30,162 bases of DNA, taken from positions 1 to 30,162 of the forward strand of contig JAHIKR010000185.1 in the NCBI GenBank assembly GCA_018897415.1. The letters are read 5' to 3'. Positions 7,801 to 15,128 of this stretch are shown piece by piece (position 1 is the first letter of the stretch; each line of letters starts with the position of its first letter). A program made the translations under genes and the position numbers. Below the pieces are notes generated by a model, which saw only the letters and a list, made by a program, of their open reading frames with translations, was not told the DNA's origin and ran no database searches. The stretch is from Pseudomonadota bacterium (GTDB lineage Bacteria; Desulfobacterota; Desulfobacteria; Desulfobacterales; ETH-SRB1).

Positions 7801-8203
7801 CTGATTTTATGTTACCAATTTTATCTAACTTTAAATTTAATTTATATGCAGAATCAAGATCGGGCATAAATACGAGATTATGGTTTTTTCGGGTTTTACC
7901 TTTTTTTTTATATATATTGCTAATCTCAGAAGTTAAGATAAAGCGGACTTTATTACGACATGACAATGGAACTTTTTCATCGCATTTTTGAGACAAATCA
8001 TCTTTTAGTTTAAAAAGTCCTTCTTCTGCCGGCTGCAGTTTCTCTTTTATTTCCGAAAACCATCCTGGGTGTGTAAAATCACCGGTGCCTACAACCGTTA
8101 TTCCTTTTAGTTGGGCTGAAATATACAGATTCTCAAGATCCATATTTTTTGCTGTCGCTCTTGAAAATTTAGAATGAACATGAAGGTCTGTAATAAATTT
8201 CAT
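4838..8203 (-). CDS. EndoQ-like PHP nuclease fused to UvrD/Rep helicase
   Basis: The product has 1121 residues. Residues 1-~430 resemble the endonuclease Q/TIGR00375 family: a PHP metal site (DLHVHSKFS at 6-14, PAHIWTPWF at 162-170, SNSDAHS at 220-226) and a four-Cys zinc site (C279, C282, C295, C298). EndoQ enzymes nick DNA 5' of deaminated bases or abasic sites. Residues ~472-1110 form an SF1A helicase: GPGTGKT (494-500), FTNKAAQEM, VDEYQD (672-677), GDPDQSIYGFRG, NKNYRST, TMHTAKGLEFP and FYVAMTRARERL. All helicase motifs appear intact. The likely role is strand-specific nicking at damaged bases coupled to unwinding in DNA repair. The gene is transcribed divergently from dnaN. The domain calls are firm; the combined function is inference. 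Confidence 0.9.
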   Translation of the reverse strand: MKFITDLHVHSKFSRATAKNMDLENLYISAQLKGITVVGTGDFTHPGWFSEIKEKLQPAEEGLFKLKDDLSQKCDEKVPLSCRNKVRFILTSEISNIYKKKGKTRKNHNLVFMPDLDSAYKLNLKLDKIGNIKSDGRPILGLDVRDLLEIILEISDSAFIIPAHIWTPWFSLFGSKSGFDSIEECFEDLTPHIFAIETGLSSDPPMNWRVSGIDGLTLVSNSDAHSPLNLGREANIFNTALSYPKIMSAIRSGNPKEFLGTFEFYPEEGKYHLDGHRKCKVCLKPSQSIANKGLCNVCGKPLTLGVLYRIEELADRPEGSKPKKSHPYYNLIPLSEILSEILNVGPKSKKVQRNHMAVLESLGPELEILHNFSIKDIEKAGIPLLGEAVNRMRKKQVTIFPGYDGEYGKVKVFRQGEKEKLLGQKQLFAVPVSGVFSAAANTTVELSRHQKFCNIPKKPDQTKYSTQGKILDPLNKDQLKAVKHKNGPLLIVAGPGTGKTLTLTHRIAYIITERKVSTENILAVTFTNKAAQEMRDRLLLLMDNTKDLPEVTTFHSFCFKILKGFNNNKNYTIIDDNDRKTLISEAIKQAEIKGGKVSIKPSALLNMIISAKQNMLYPQDKFLSTIYKEYQSILSTQNLYDYEDLIFNIARLLESDMDFCKKYRDKYKHIFVDEYQDLNQGQHRIIKALTNPDSDICVIGDPDQSIYGFRGSDVRYFKNFLRDYPKASTVNLNKNYRSTETILEASYQTIKNHKDYNALGSVSRVYSDIKGSKKINVIELVSEKAEAVTIGKIIEKMIGGIGFHSIDYGSVDSSCTEKQRGFSDFAVLFRSWIQSKIIADVFDRANIPHQIISRENAFNSKGISELLSFLKIIDGRGSYIDFERIIYLLKSGVGKKSLETFKTWGYKNRLSLKEATLKAIRFPVNSMSRPGQQKLCEFIDKVSKIEKEIKDLTIEEKLLYLSEKTKIKDIITEEALNNLIIMTRNLDIRSSDFFSSISLHSDTDIYSSRAEKVSLMTMHTAKGLEFPVVFIAGCEDGFIPMRKHGHEEPDINEERRLFYVAMTRARERLYFTYAKKRRIYGKMVAREVSPFINDIEKSLIKHEEGNFKKIKKKTEVQLKLF

Positions 8204-8339
8204 GAATCAAAATTCCTGTTTTAATTAACTCGTAAAAAAAATTATTTTATTTTTAAAAATATCTTGTAATTACCCTATAAACCGTATATATATCTATATT
8301 AAAAATATAAAATACAATATATAGTATTATATAACAATT

Positions 8340-8493
8340 GAGACCTTTGAAAAATGCCCTCTTCTAGTCATTCCCGCGAAAGCGGGAATCTATAACTGAT
8401 TAAGAATGCTTGTCCTCGACCTGATCGGGGACTGGATTCCCGTTTTCACGGAAATGACAATTTAGACTATTTATAGTAAAATTCAAAGGTCTC
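8340..8493. mobile_element. MITE-like inverted-repeat element
   Basis: This ~154-base element has perfect 11-base terminal inverted repeats (GAGACCTTTGA and TCAAAGGTCTC). Inside is a strong hairpin, CATTCCCGCG plus AAGCGGGAATC (8369-8390), and a second GGATTCCCG-containing segment. It has no coding capacity. The terminal repeats suggest a non-autonomous, mobilisable element; a clear target-site duplication was not seen. Its GC-richer sequence stands out from the flanks. Confidence 0.7.
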
Positions 8494-8520
8494 TAATTAA
8501 TAAATAAACTTGCAGTAAGC

Positions 8521-8529
8521 TGTGGATAA
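8521..8529 (-). promoter_or_regulatory. DnaA box (TTATCCACA)
   Basis: TGTGGATAA on the + strand is an exact complement of the consensus DnaA box TTATCCACA. It lies at the edge of the A/T-rich stretch upstream of dnaN. A single box could serve the origin or regulate dnaN. Confidence 0.5.
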
Positions 8530-8745
8530 TTATCAAGTTAAAAATTATATAATAATTTGTCAAAAACTTATTCTTTATTAACAAGATAAAATATATTGTT
8601 AATATTTCTATTGTTATAAAAAAATATTAGTTATGTTTCTTTATAAAAAAAATATTAGTTTATTAATAAAATTAAATAATTAAAAAGTTATTATAATTAT
8701 AGACAATACTATTTAATAATTAAACTATATTTATAAGGAATAAAA

Positions 8746-9870
8746 ATGAAATTTACTGTAAACAAAAATGACATTCTTGATGTATTATCAAAAATTCAAG
8801 GTTTAACTGGTCGTAAAAGTAATCTTGCAATAACCGAAGCTGTTTTAATTAGAACATCTGATTCAGAGATAAAACTTACGGTAACTGATCTTGAAACCGG
8901 TTTTGAGGGCATTTATCCAGCATCAATTGAAACAGATGGTATGGTGGCTATTAATGCAAGAAAATTTTATGAGATTGTAAGAGATTTTCCTGTTGATGAA
9001 ATTCATATTAATGAGGTTGAAAACAATTGGATTGAGATTGGTAATGAAAATGTCCAATATAATATAGTTGGTATGAATCCTTCTGATTTTCCAGATACTC
9101 CAAATATAGAAAATATTGATTTTTTTAAGATTAATTCAAAATTCCTTAAATCGATGATTGATAAATCAATTGTAATAAGCGGAGTTACAGATGATAGGCG
9201 CGCCCATATAAATGGTGTGTTTTTTGAAACAATTATTAATAAAAATAAAAAAATTGTCAGAATGGTATCAACAGATGGAAGTCGACTTTCATCTGTTGAT
9301 TATATTTATGACACAGATATCGATTTACCATCTGATATAGGAATTTTAATTCCAAAAAAAGGTTTAAACGAGGTTTCTAAATTTCTAACCAAGGAAGGAA
9401 TTGTTCAAGTTGGAGTTAGCGTTAAAAATAATAATTTTGTAATAAAAAAAGATGCAGAGATAATTATTATAAGACTTCTTGAAGGAGAATTTCCTGAATA
9501 TAAAGATATTATAAATAAGAAAGATGTATATATAATAAATTTGGATAAAAAATTGTTTCTTATGATGCTTAAGAGGATGTCTATTTTATCTTCAGAAAAT
9601 TATAAGGGTGCAATTTTTAATTTTTCAGACAACAAGCTTATTATAACTACCACAAATCCCGATATTGGTGAATCAAAAGAAGAAATAACAATAGATTTTA
9701 AAGGAGAACCTATAGAGGTCGCTTTTAATCCAAGATATTTTATTGAAACATTAAATGTAATTGATGATGACAGAATAAGTATTAATATTGTCAACAAAGA
9801 AAAACCCTGTTTGATCGAGGGTGAAAGCAATAAAAGTTTTTTAAGTGTAGTTATGCCGATGAGAATATGA
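8746..9870 (+). CDS. dnaN: DNA polymerase III beta subunit (sliding clamp)
   Basis: The 374-residue product has the normal length for the bacterial clamp. The N-terminus MKFTVNKNDILDVLSKIQG and the C-terminus VMPMRI (family MPMRL) are characteristic, as are VRMVSTDGSRLS and the FNPRYFIETL segment. The protein forms a dimeric ring that tethers DNA polymerase III and other partners to DNA. AAGGA precedes the ATG. The stop overlaps the gyrB start (ATGA), so the two are translationally coupled. The codon usage is very AT-rich, like gyrB. dnaA, the usual upstream neighbour, is missing from the window. Confidence 0.97.
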   Translation: MKFTVNKNDILDVLSKIQGLTGRKSNLAITEAVLIRTSDSEIKLTVTDLETGFEGIYPASIETDGMVAINARKFYEIVRDFPVDEIHINEVENNWIEIGNENVQYNIVGMNPSDFPDTPNIENIDFFKINSKFLKSMIDKSIVISGVTDDRRAHINGVFFETIINKNKKIVRMVSTDGSRLSSVDYIYDTDIDLPSDIGILIPKKGLNEVSKFLTKEGIVQVGVSVKNNNFVIKKDAEIIIIRLLEGEFPEYKDIINKKDVYIINLDKKLFLMMLKRMSILSSENYKGAIFNFSDNKLIITTTNPDIGESKEEITIDFKGEPIEVAFNPRYFIETLNVIDDDRISINIVNKEKPCLIEGESNKSFLSVVMPMRI

Positions 9871-12305
9871 ATAAAGAAAGAGAAACATATACAGCAGATA
9901 ATATAAAAATACTTGAAGGCCTGGAAGCTGTTAGAAAAAGGCCTTCAATGTATATTGGAAATGTTGATGTTGAAGGGCTTCATCGTCTTGTTTATGAAGT
10001 TGTGGATAATAGCATTGATGAAGCTATGGCTGGTTATTGTAATTTAATTAATATTAAAATTCATACTGATAACAGTGTTAGTGTTGAAGATAATGGAAGA
10101 GGTATTCCTGTCGGTATTCATAAAACAGAGGGGGTTCCTGCAGCAGAGGTTGTAATGACCAAGCTTCATGCAGGAGGAAAATTTGATGATAATTCTTATA
10201 AGGTTTCAGGTGGTCTGCATGGCGTAGGCGTTTCCGTAGTCAACGCATTATCGGAATTTCTTGAGCTGGAAATTTATAATGAAGGAAAAATTTATTATCA
10301 AACATATGCAAAAGGGGAAAAGACGAGTGAATTAAAAATCTTAGGTAAAACAAAAAAAAGAGGTACAAAGATACATTTTTTCCCAGACAAGGAGATATTA
10401 AATACAGACAATTTCAGCTATGATGTAATTATTAGAAGATTAAGGGAACTGGCTTTTTTAAATAAGGGGTTAAGGATAACCATAGAAGACGAACGTTCAG
10501 ATAAAAAAAAGGAATTTTTTTATGAGGGCGGCATATCTTCATTTGTTGAATATCTTAATAAACTTCACACGCCCTTACACAAACCTGTTTTCGTCGAAGG
10601 TATTAAAAATGACGTTCATATCGAAGTAGCTCTTCAATACAATGATACTTTTAAAGAAAAAATATTTTCTTTTGCAAACAACATCAATACTATTGAAGGA
10701 GGTTCTCATCTTATAGGTTTTAAAGCAGCCTTAACACGAACAATAAACCAATATGCCACAAACGGTAATCTTCCAAAAAACTTTCAAATCAAATTAAGCG
10801 GAGATGATGTTAGAGAAGGGCTTACGGCAATAATAAGTGTAAGGATAAAATCACCTCAGTTTGAAGGACAAACAAAAACAAAATTAGGAAACAGCGAAGT
10901 AAAGGGTCTGGTTGAGTCTCTTGTCAATGAAAAATTAAGTATATTTTTAGAAGAAAACCCAAATATAGCAAAAAAAATAATAACTAAAGCGGCTGATGCC
11001 GCAAGGGTTAGAGATGCGGCAAGACGAGCAAGGGATCTTGCAAGAAACAAAGGCTCTTTAATTGATTCGACCCTTCCAGGAAAACTGGCTGATTGCCAAG
11101 CTTCAGATTCTTCGGAGAGAGAGCTTTTTCTTGTTGAAGGAGATTCCGCCGGTGGTTCAGCAAAACAGGGCAGAGATAGAAAGTTTCAGGCCATTCTACC
11201 CCTTAAAGGAAAAATATTAAATGTTGAAAAAGCGCGATTTGATAAAATTCTCAAGAGCGAAGAAATTAAGAATATGATTACAGCGCTCGGAACAGGCGTT
11301 GGTAAAGAAGAATATGACATAAAGAAAATCAGGTATCACAAAGTAATTATAATGACTGATGCCGATGTTGATGGTTCCCACATCAGGACTCTGCTTTTGA
11401 CGTTTTTTTATAGACAGATGCCAGAAATAGTTAATAGCGGGTATTTATACATAGCCCAGCCCCCGCTTTTTAAGGTGGGAAAGGGCAAAAGCGCTATGTA
11501 TCTAAAAGATGAGACAGAATTTAATGATTATATTTTAAAAAGGGCGTGTAACAATAAAATTATTAAATTCGGAGACGAAAGAAACAGACTGAAAGATCAT
11601 AGTTTATATGTTTTTATTGGAAATCTTTCCGAATATTTTGCATACATTCAAAAGCTCGAACTGCGCGGAATTAATTTAGATTTAGCAGAACAGCTTATAA
11701 AGGAAGGGGTTGAGGATAAAAAATTTCTTAAAGACAAGGAAAAGATGCTGCAGTTAAAAAACGCCCTGAGGGAAAAAGGTTATTTTACCGGCGAACTGGA
11801 TTTTAATGAAGAGCGAGGTTTATACGAATTTAATGTTTCACCGGGCGAAGAGAAAACAAAAAACGGATTTATAATAAATTTATCAGGTAAAGATATAAAG
11901 CAGGTTAAAATAGGAAGGGATCTGGTGTATTCATCTATATTTCAAAAAAGCATGGTCATCGGTAAAAAAATATTTAAATATGATAAACCACCCTTCTTTG
12001 TTTTCAGCAAAGACAGCGATAAAGATCCGTTACGTTTTGAAGACAAAAAAAGCCTTCTCGCATATTTGATAGAAGAAGGCAGAAGGGGAACAAGCGTTCA
12101 GAGATACAAGGGCCTTGGTGAAATGAATCCTGATCAGTTGTGGGAGACAACCATGAATCCTGGAAAAAGAATCCTGCTTCAGGTCAAAGTGGAAGATGCT
12201 GTTGAAGCTGATCAATTATTTACCATTCTTATGGGAGAAGAGGTCGAACCAAGAAGAGAGTTTATACAGAACAATGCGTTAGAAGTTAGCACGCTGGACA
12301 TTTAA
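9867..12305 (+). CDS. gyrB: DNA gyrase subunit B
   Basis: The 812-residue product has the long form typical of proteobacterial GyrB. The N-terminal GHKL ATPase shows YEVVDNSIDEAMAG, EDNGRGIPVG and GGLHGVGVSVVNALS. A transducer domain and a TOPRIM domain follow, with Glu424 in VEGDSAGGSAKQGR and the metal-binding DADVDG (D498, D500, D502). The extended insert and the C-terminal RYKGLGEMNPDQLWETTMNP region that contacts GyrA follow. With GyrA it introduces negative supercoils using ATP. It is coupled to dnaN by a four-base overlap. gyrA, often next to it, is not downstream here. Confidence 0.98.
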   Translation: MNKERETYTADNIKILEGLEAVRKRPSMYIGNVDVEGLHRLVYEVVDNSIDEAMAGYCNLINIKIHTDNSVSVEDNGRGIPVGIHKTEGVPAAEVVMTKLHAGGKFDDNSYKVSGGLHGVGVSVVNALSEFLELEIYNEGKIYYQTYAKGEKTSELKILGKTKKRGTKIHFFPDKEILNTDNFSYDVIIRRLRELAFLNKGLRITIEDERSDKKKEFFYEGGISSFVEYLNKLHTPLHKPVFVEGIKNDVHIEVALQYNDTFKEKIFSFANNINTIEGGSHLIGFKAALTRTINQYATNGNLPKNFQIKLSGDDVREGLTAIISVRIKSPQFEGQTKTKLGNSEVKGLVESLVNEKLSIFLEENPNIAKKIITKAADAARVRDAARRARDLARNKGSLIDSTLPGKLADCQASDSSERELFLVEGDSAGGSAKQGRDRKFQAILPLKGKILNVEKARFDKILKSEEIKNMITALGTGVGKEEYDIKKIRYHKVIIMTDADVDGSHIRTLLLTFFYRQMPEIVNSGYLYIAQPPLFKVGKGKSAMYLKDETEFNDYILKRACNNKIIKFGDERNRLKDHSLYVFIGNLSEYFAYIQKLELRGINLDLAEQLIKEGVEDKKFLKDKEKMLQLKNALREKGYFTGELDFNEERGLYEFNVSPGEEKTKNGFIINLSGKDIKQVKIGRDLVYSSIFQKSMVIGKKIFKYDKPPFFVFSKDSDKDPLRFEDKKSLLAYLIEEGRRGTSVQRYKGLGEMNPDQLWETTMNPGKRILLQVKVEDAVEADQLFTILMGEEVEPRREFIQNNALEVSTLDI

Positions 12306-12396
12306 ACCTATTTCAAACTGATTTCACCACATCTGCTGAGAAATATGAAGAACCAACCGTGAACCGTGAACCCGACAACCTAAGTAATTATATAAT

Positions 12397-13080
12397 ATGC
12401 TGAATATAATATCAATAGAAGCCAGGGACATTCCAGATGCCTGGTACCAGTCTGTATATAGTATCATAAGCAAAGGACATAGATATAAAATAGACAGGGG
12501 CAGTTATGAGGGGCAGGAGAGGCTTGAGTTTGATTATATAACCGTTCACATAAAACATCCGGGCATACGCCCGCTTCTTCCCGACATACCTCCATCTCTG
12601 GGTATTCCAAACCCTGTAGCCGACGGATACCTGGAGGAATATCTTCCCTATCTTATGACTTCCGAAAAACAGCCAAATGAGGATTATACTTACGGGCAGT
12701 ATCTCGAATCACAAATTGAAGAAGTTATACGCCTGTATAAAGAAGATGGTCATGGCACAAACCAGGCATACATGACCGTAGGCAACCCCGAGGCGCTGTA
12801 TCTAAAAGATCCTCCCTGCCTGCGCGGAATTGATACCCGCATCCGTTATGGAAAGCTTCATTTTATGGTTTATTTCAGGTCCTGGGATCTGTGGGGAGGT
12901 TTTCCAGCCAATCTAGGAGCCATACAGATGTTAAAAGAGTACATGGCAGAAGAGATAGGTGTTGAAGACGGTGAAATAATAGCCGCCAGCAAGGGCCTTC
13001 ACCTGTATGATTACATCTGGGAACTTGCAAAGCTGAGAACCATGCAGGAATCCTCGGTTATAGACAGCCCAAAAAATTGA
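12397..13080 (+). CDS. thyA: Thymidylate synthase, archaeal-type short form
   Basis: The 227-residue product is shorter than E. coli ThyA (264) and resembles the methanogen-type family (TIGR03283-like). The active site is complete and its spacing matches E. coli ThyA exactly: nucleophile C141 in DPPC, R161-S162-x-D164, N172 in FPANL, and H202/Y204 in LHLYDY. It should methylate dUMP to dTMP using methylene-tetrahydrofolate or a related pterin. It lies 91 bases after gyrB, in the same direction; the gap includes a small CCGTGAACCGTGAACC repeat. The ribosome-binding site is weak. The placement with dnaN-gyrB puts precursor synthesis beside replication genes. Confidence 0.87.
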   Translation: MLNIISIEARDIPDAWYQSVYSIISKGHRYKIDRGSYEGQERLEFDYITVHIKHPGIRPLLPDIPPSLGIPNPVADGYLEEYLPYLMTSEKQPNEDYTYGQYLESQIEEVIRLYKEDGHGTNQAYMTVGNPEALYLKDPPCLRGIDTRIRYGKLHFMVYFRSWDLWGGFPANLGAIQMLKEYMAEEIGVEDGEIIAASKGLHLYDYIWELAKLRTMQESSVIDSPKN

Positions 13081-13115
13081 TAGCGATAGTATAATCCTGA
13101 TTTATTATTGATTGT

Positions 13116-13198
13116 ACTGTTTATGAGCATTATTAGCCGCTCAAATCCAAGATCGAGACCGCTTGTGAGAAACTTCCAGTAATTTTTTCAGAATCCCA
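13116..13198 (-). pseudogene. asnS 3' fragment (decayed partial duplicate)
   Basis: The minus strand encodes SGLDLGFERLIMLINSTI, closely matching the class II motif 3 of the intact asnS at 17039-18421 (HSGFGLGFERLIMLMTGIS). Similarity is also clear at DNA level with 17100-17210, apart from a ~26-base deletion and scattered substitutions. No start or remaining gene is present. This is a degraded copy of the asnS 3' region about 4 kb from the intact gene. Confidence 0.7.
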
Positions 13199-13266
13199 TT
13201 TTTGCCAACAAAAGCAAGTTCCCGACAAAACATGACTTTGACTTATAATACTATTTGTTATATTTT

Positions 13267-13290
13267 GTTGAAATTGTTGATTATCATTGA
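13267..13290 (+). pseudogene. higB toxin 3' scar
   Basis: The codons just before higA read V-E-I-V-D-Y-H-stop, the usual C-terminal end of HigB (RelE-superfamily) toxins. The TGA is nine bases from the higA ATG, as in intact higBA operons. Upstream of these seven codons the frame is broken and unrelated. The toxin therefore appears deleted apart from its tail, which also carries the higA ribosome-binding site region. Confidence 0.5.
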
Positions 13291-13299
13291 GGTGAGAAA

Positions 13300-13602
13300 A
13301 TGAAGAAAAAGAAGATACCCCCTGTTCATCCTGGTGAGATTCTGTTTGAAGAATTCCTCAAACCAATGAACATAAGCCAGAATAAGATAGGAAGAAACCT
13401 TGGAGTTTCTCCGCGCCGAATCAATGAGATAGTTCATTGTAAAAGGAGCATTACCGCAGACACGGCGCTTCGCCTTGCTGTTTATTTTGGCAATTCCCCA
13501 TCATTCTGGCTTGGGCTTCAGATGGATTATGATCTTGATGTTGCAGAAGATGCTCTTTCAGCGAGAATCAAAAAGGAAGTCCAGCAGATAGCTGTGGCTT
13601 AA
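13300..13602 (+). CDS. higA: HigA-family antitoxin, orphan
   Basis: The 100-residue product begins with the family signature PPVHPGEILFEEFLKP. A helix-turn-helix of the Cro/C1 type follows (ISQNKIGRNLGVSPRRINEIVHCKR), then the conserved ADTALRLAVYFGNSPSFWLGLQ. It normally neutralises HigB and represses its own operon. GAGGTGAG precedes the ATG. The full length is present, so the protein may still fold and bind DNA, but the toxin gene upstream is reduced to a seven-codon scar. It may now act as a stand-alone repressor or as an antidote to a related toxin elsewhere. Confidence 0.92.
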   Translation: MKKKKIPPVHPGEILFEEFLKPMNISQNKIGRNLGVSPRRINEIVHCKRSITADTALRLAVYFGNSPSFWLGLQMDYDLDVAEDALSARIKKEVQQIAVA

Positions 13603-13791
13603 CCCAATCAATCCTCCTCATGGGCAAAACCCCGGCGAAGGGTGTTTTCTACAACATTTCGAGGCAATATGAACTGTATTACCCACCGTACATCTTCCAG
13701 CAATTTTGTTTGACTATTTTAGCATCACGATTATAAATTGAAAAAATCGAAGGGCCGCTTAATTCTCGCTAATGATAGAACAGGAGATGAA

Positions 13792-14313
13792 ATGACCAAA
13801 AAAGAATTCTTAAAAGCTGTATCTAACGGCGATGAAGATATTATTCAGATTTTCCTTGATGCTCTATCAGCGGCCAGTGTGGACTATTGCGTGATCGGGG
13901 GTCTTGCAGTAAATGCCTATACCGAGCCGGTTGTAAGCCTTGATCTTGATATTGTAGTAGCTGCAGATGACATTGAAGCAACCTGCAAAGCCGTTGAAAC
14001 TCATTTTAGAATTGAACGATTTGAGCATAGGGTAAACCTGAGCAGTAGCAAATCTGACTTGAGAATACAGCTTCAAACCGACCCAAGATATCAGGATTTC
14101 ATTGCCGGAGCGAGAAACCAATCTGTTTTGGGATATGAGATGAAAGTTGCAAGCATTGAAGATGTACTACGAGGTAAGGTTTGGGCTTGTTCAGACGAAG
14201 AGCGGCGCAAGAGCAAACGACAAAAGGATCTGGCTGACATTCTTCGCTTGATAGAGGATTATCCTTATTTGTCAGGCCAACTGCCCGTTTCAATACGCAA
14301 GCTAATTAAATAA
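13792..14313 (+). CDS. AbiEii/DUF6036-like nucleotidyltransferase
   Basis: The 173-residue product starts at ATG 13792, with AGGAG five to ten bases upstream; a TTG at 13738 would add 18 unlikely residues. The nucleotidyltransferase core is visible as CVIGGLAVNAY and, 11 residues later, the metal-binding DLDI in VVSLDLDIVV. The C-terminal half has the family segment IEDVLRGKVWACSDEERRKSKRQKDLADILRLIE. Relatives include the toxin half of AbiE-type phage-resistance and toxin-antitoxin systems. No AbiEi-like antitoxin is adjacent; the nearest neighbours are orphan antitoxins. It may be a toxin with a distant partner or a different NTP-transferring enzyme. Confidence 0.8.
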   Translation: MTKKEFLKAVSNGDEDIIQIFLDALSAASVDYCVIGGLAVNAYTEPVVSLDLDIVVAADDIEATCKAVETHFRIERFEHRVNLSSSKSDLRIQLQTDPRYQDFIAGARNQSVLGYEMKVASIEDVLRGKVWACSDEERRKSKRQKDLADILRLIEDYPYLSGQLPVSIRKLIK

Positions 14314-14588
14314 AAAAGCGCAGTTCAGATCGCTCAATTCCTCGAGCATCTCTACTAATGCAAACTATTTGGGCAAGTCTGTTTCAGATAAGGTTTGTAT
14401 ATCACAAATTTTAAAGAGTTTCAATTTATTTCATATAGCATAAAACAGATAACCGTATAATTTATTTAAAAATAATTGGATTTGGTTGTATTGAAAATGA
14501 AAAACCATTTCATAAAAAATGGAGCTTCATTAAATGCCCCGGCTTTTGGCATCTGGTAGCGGCTTGTTCGGCAATATTGTCTTTACTT

Positions 14589-14801
14589 TTAAGCTGTTGC
14601 CGCAAGTGGCTGTGCTTTCTGGTCAATAACCACAATCAAATCTTGAACAGCGCTCACTTCATTTTCTTCGAAATAGGCTTCGCCACATTGACTACAAATC
14701 CAAGCAGGAACATTATCCAACGTTAAATGGCAGTTTTTACGATCAATATGTAATGGAGCTGTTCCTTTTTTCATATTTCCTTGGCAATGGATGCATTTCA
14801 T
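14589..14801 (-). CDS. MqsA/YgiT-type zinc-finger antitoxin-like protein
   Basis: The 70-residue product has two zinc-binding pairs, CIHCQG (C3, C6) and CSQCGEAYF (C36, C39), as in the N-terminal domain of MqsA/YgiT antitoxins. It lacks the C-terminal helix-turn-helix domain of E. coli MqsA, which is common for short members paired with DUF4258-type toxins. Just upstream on the same strand a frame ending YEWENYKKRKKT stops at a TGA that overlaps this ATG. That looks like the tail of a decayed toxin gene, since its frame cannot be followed back more than ~35 codons. This is probably a surviving antitoxin. Confidence 0.8.
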   Translation of the reverse strand: MKCIHCQGNMKKGTAPLHIDRKNCHLTLDNVPAWICSQCGEAYFEENEVSAVQDLIVVIDQKAQPLAATA

Positions 14802-15128
14802 GTTTTTTTCCTCTTCTTATAATTTTCCCATTCATACAGAAGGCTCAATATTGCAATATAGTGGATTCTGTATATTACGATATTGTCAGTTGCGAGGTTT
14901 TGCCTTCCCTTACATCATCCAAGCTGTCCACTAAGAAGAAGTCGGATGTTTGATAACTTGCCACTGTACGAGATTCTATATTATAAGTATCATATCATTT
15001 TCGTTCAACGACATACAATATAAAATTGATAATAATGCAGGATTATCGCTATCAGAAATCTAACCCGCATTTCTCATGAACAACTCATAAAACAATGCAT
15101 AATATATCTGTATTATTGAAAGTTATAA
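14802..15128. other. Intergenic stretch, possible decayed toxin gene
   Basis: There are 327 bases with no intact gene. The part next to 14802 holds the suspected tail of the lost MqsA partner toxin (to about 14908). The rest is AT-rich with no motif I can name. Confidence 0.4.

Larger units (their letters stand above)
8204..8745. other. AT-rich intergenic region, candidate replication origin
   Basis: This 542-base gap lies between the divergent helicase and dnaN genes. The dnaN-proximal 220 bases are almost pure A/T, with many AATATTAGTT- and TTATTAAT-like runs that would melt easily. One consensus DnaA box lies at its left edge (8521-8529), and a MITE-like element fills 8340-8493. The position before dnaN-gyrB fits an oriC, but only one good DnaA box was found and dnaA is not adjacent. 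It must also carry the dnaN promoter, which I could not pinpoint. Confidence 0.4.

Noticed and set aside
8334..8500. Target-site duplication around the MITE-like element
   Set aside because: The flanks share only short A/T strings (AATT-like), which are expected by chance in this AT-rich DNA.
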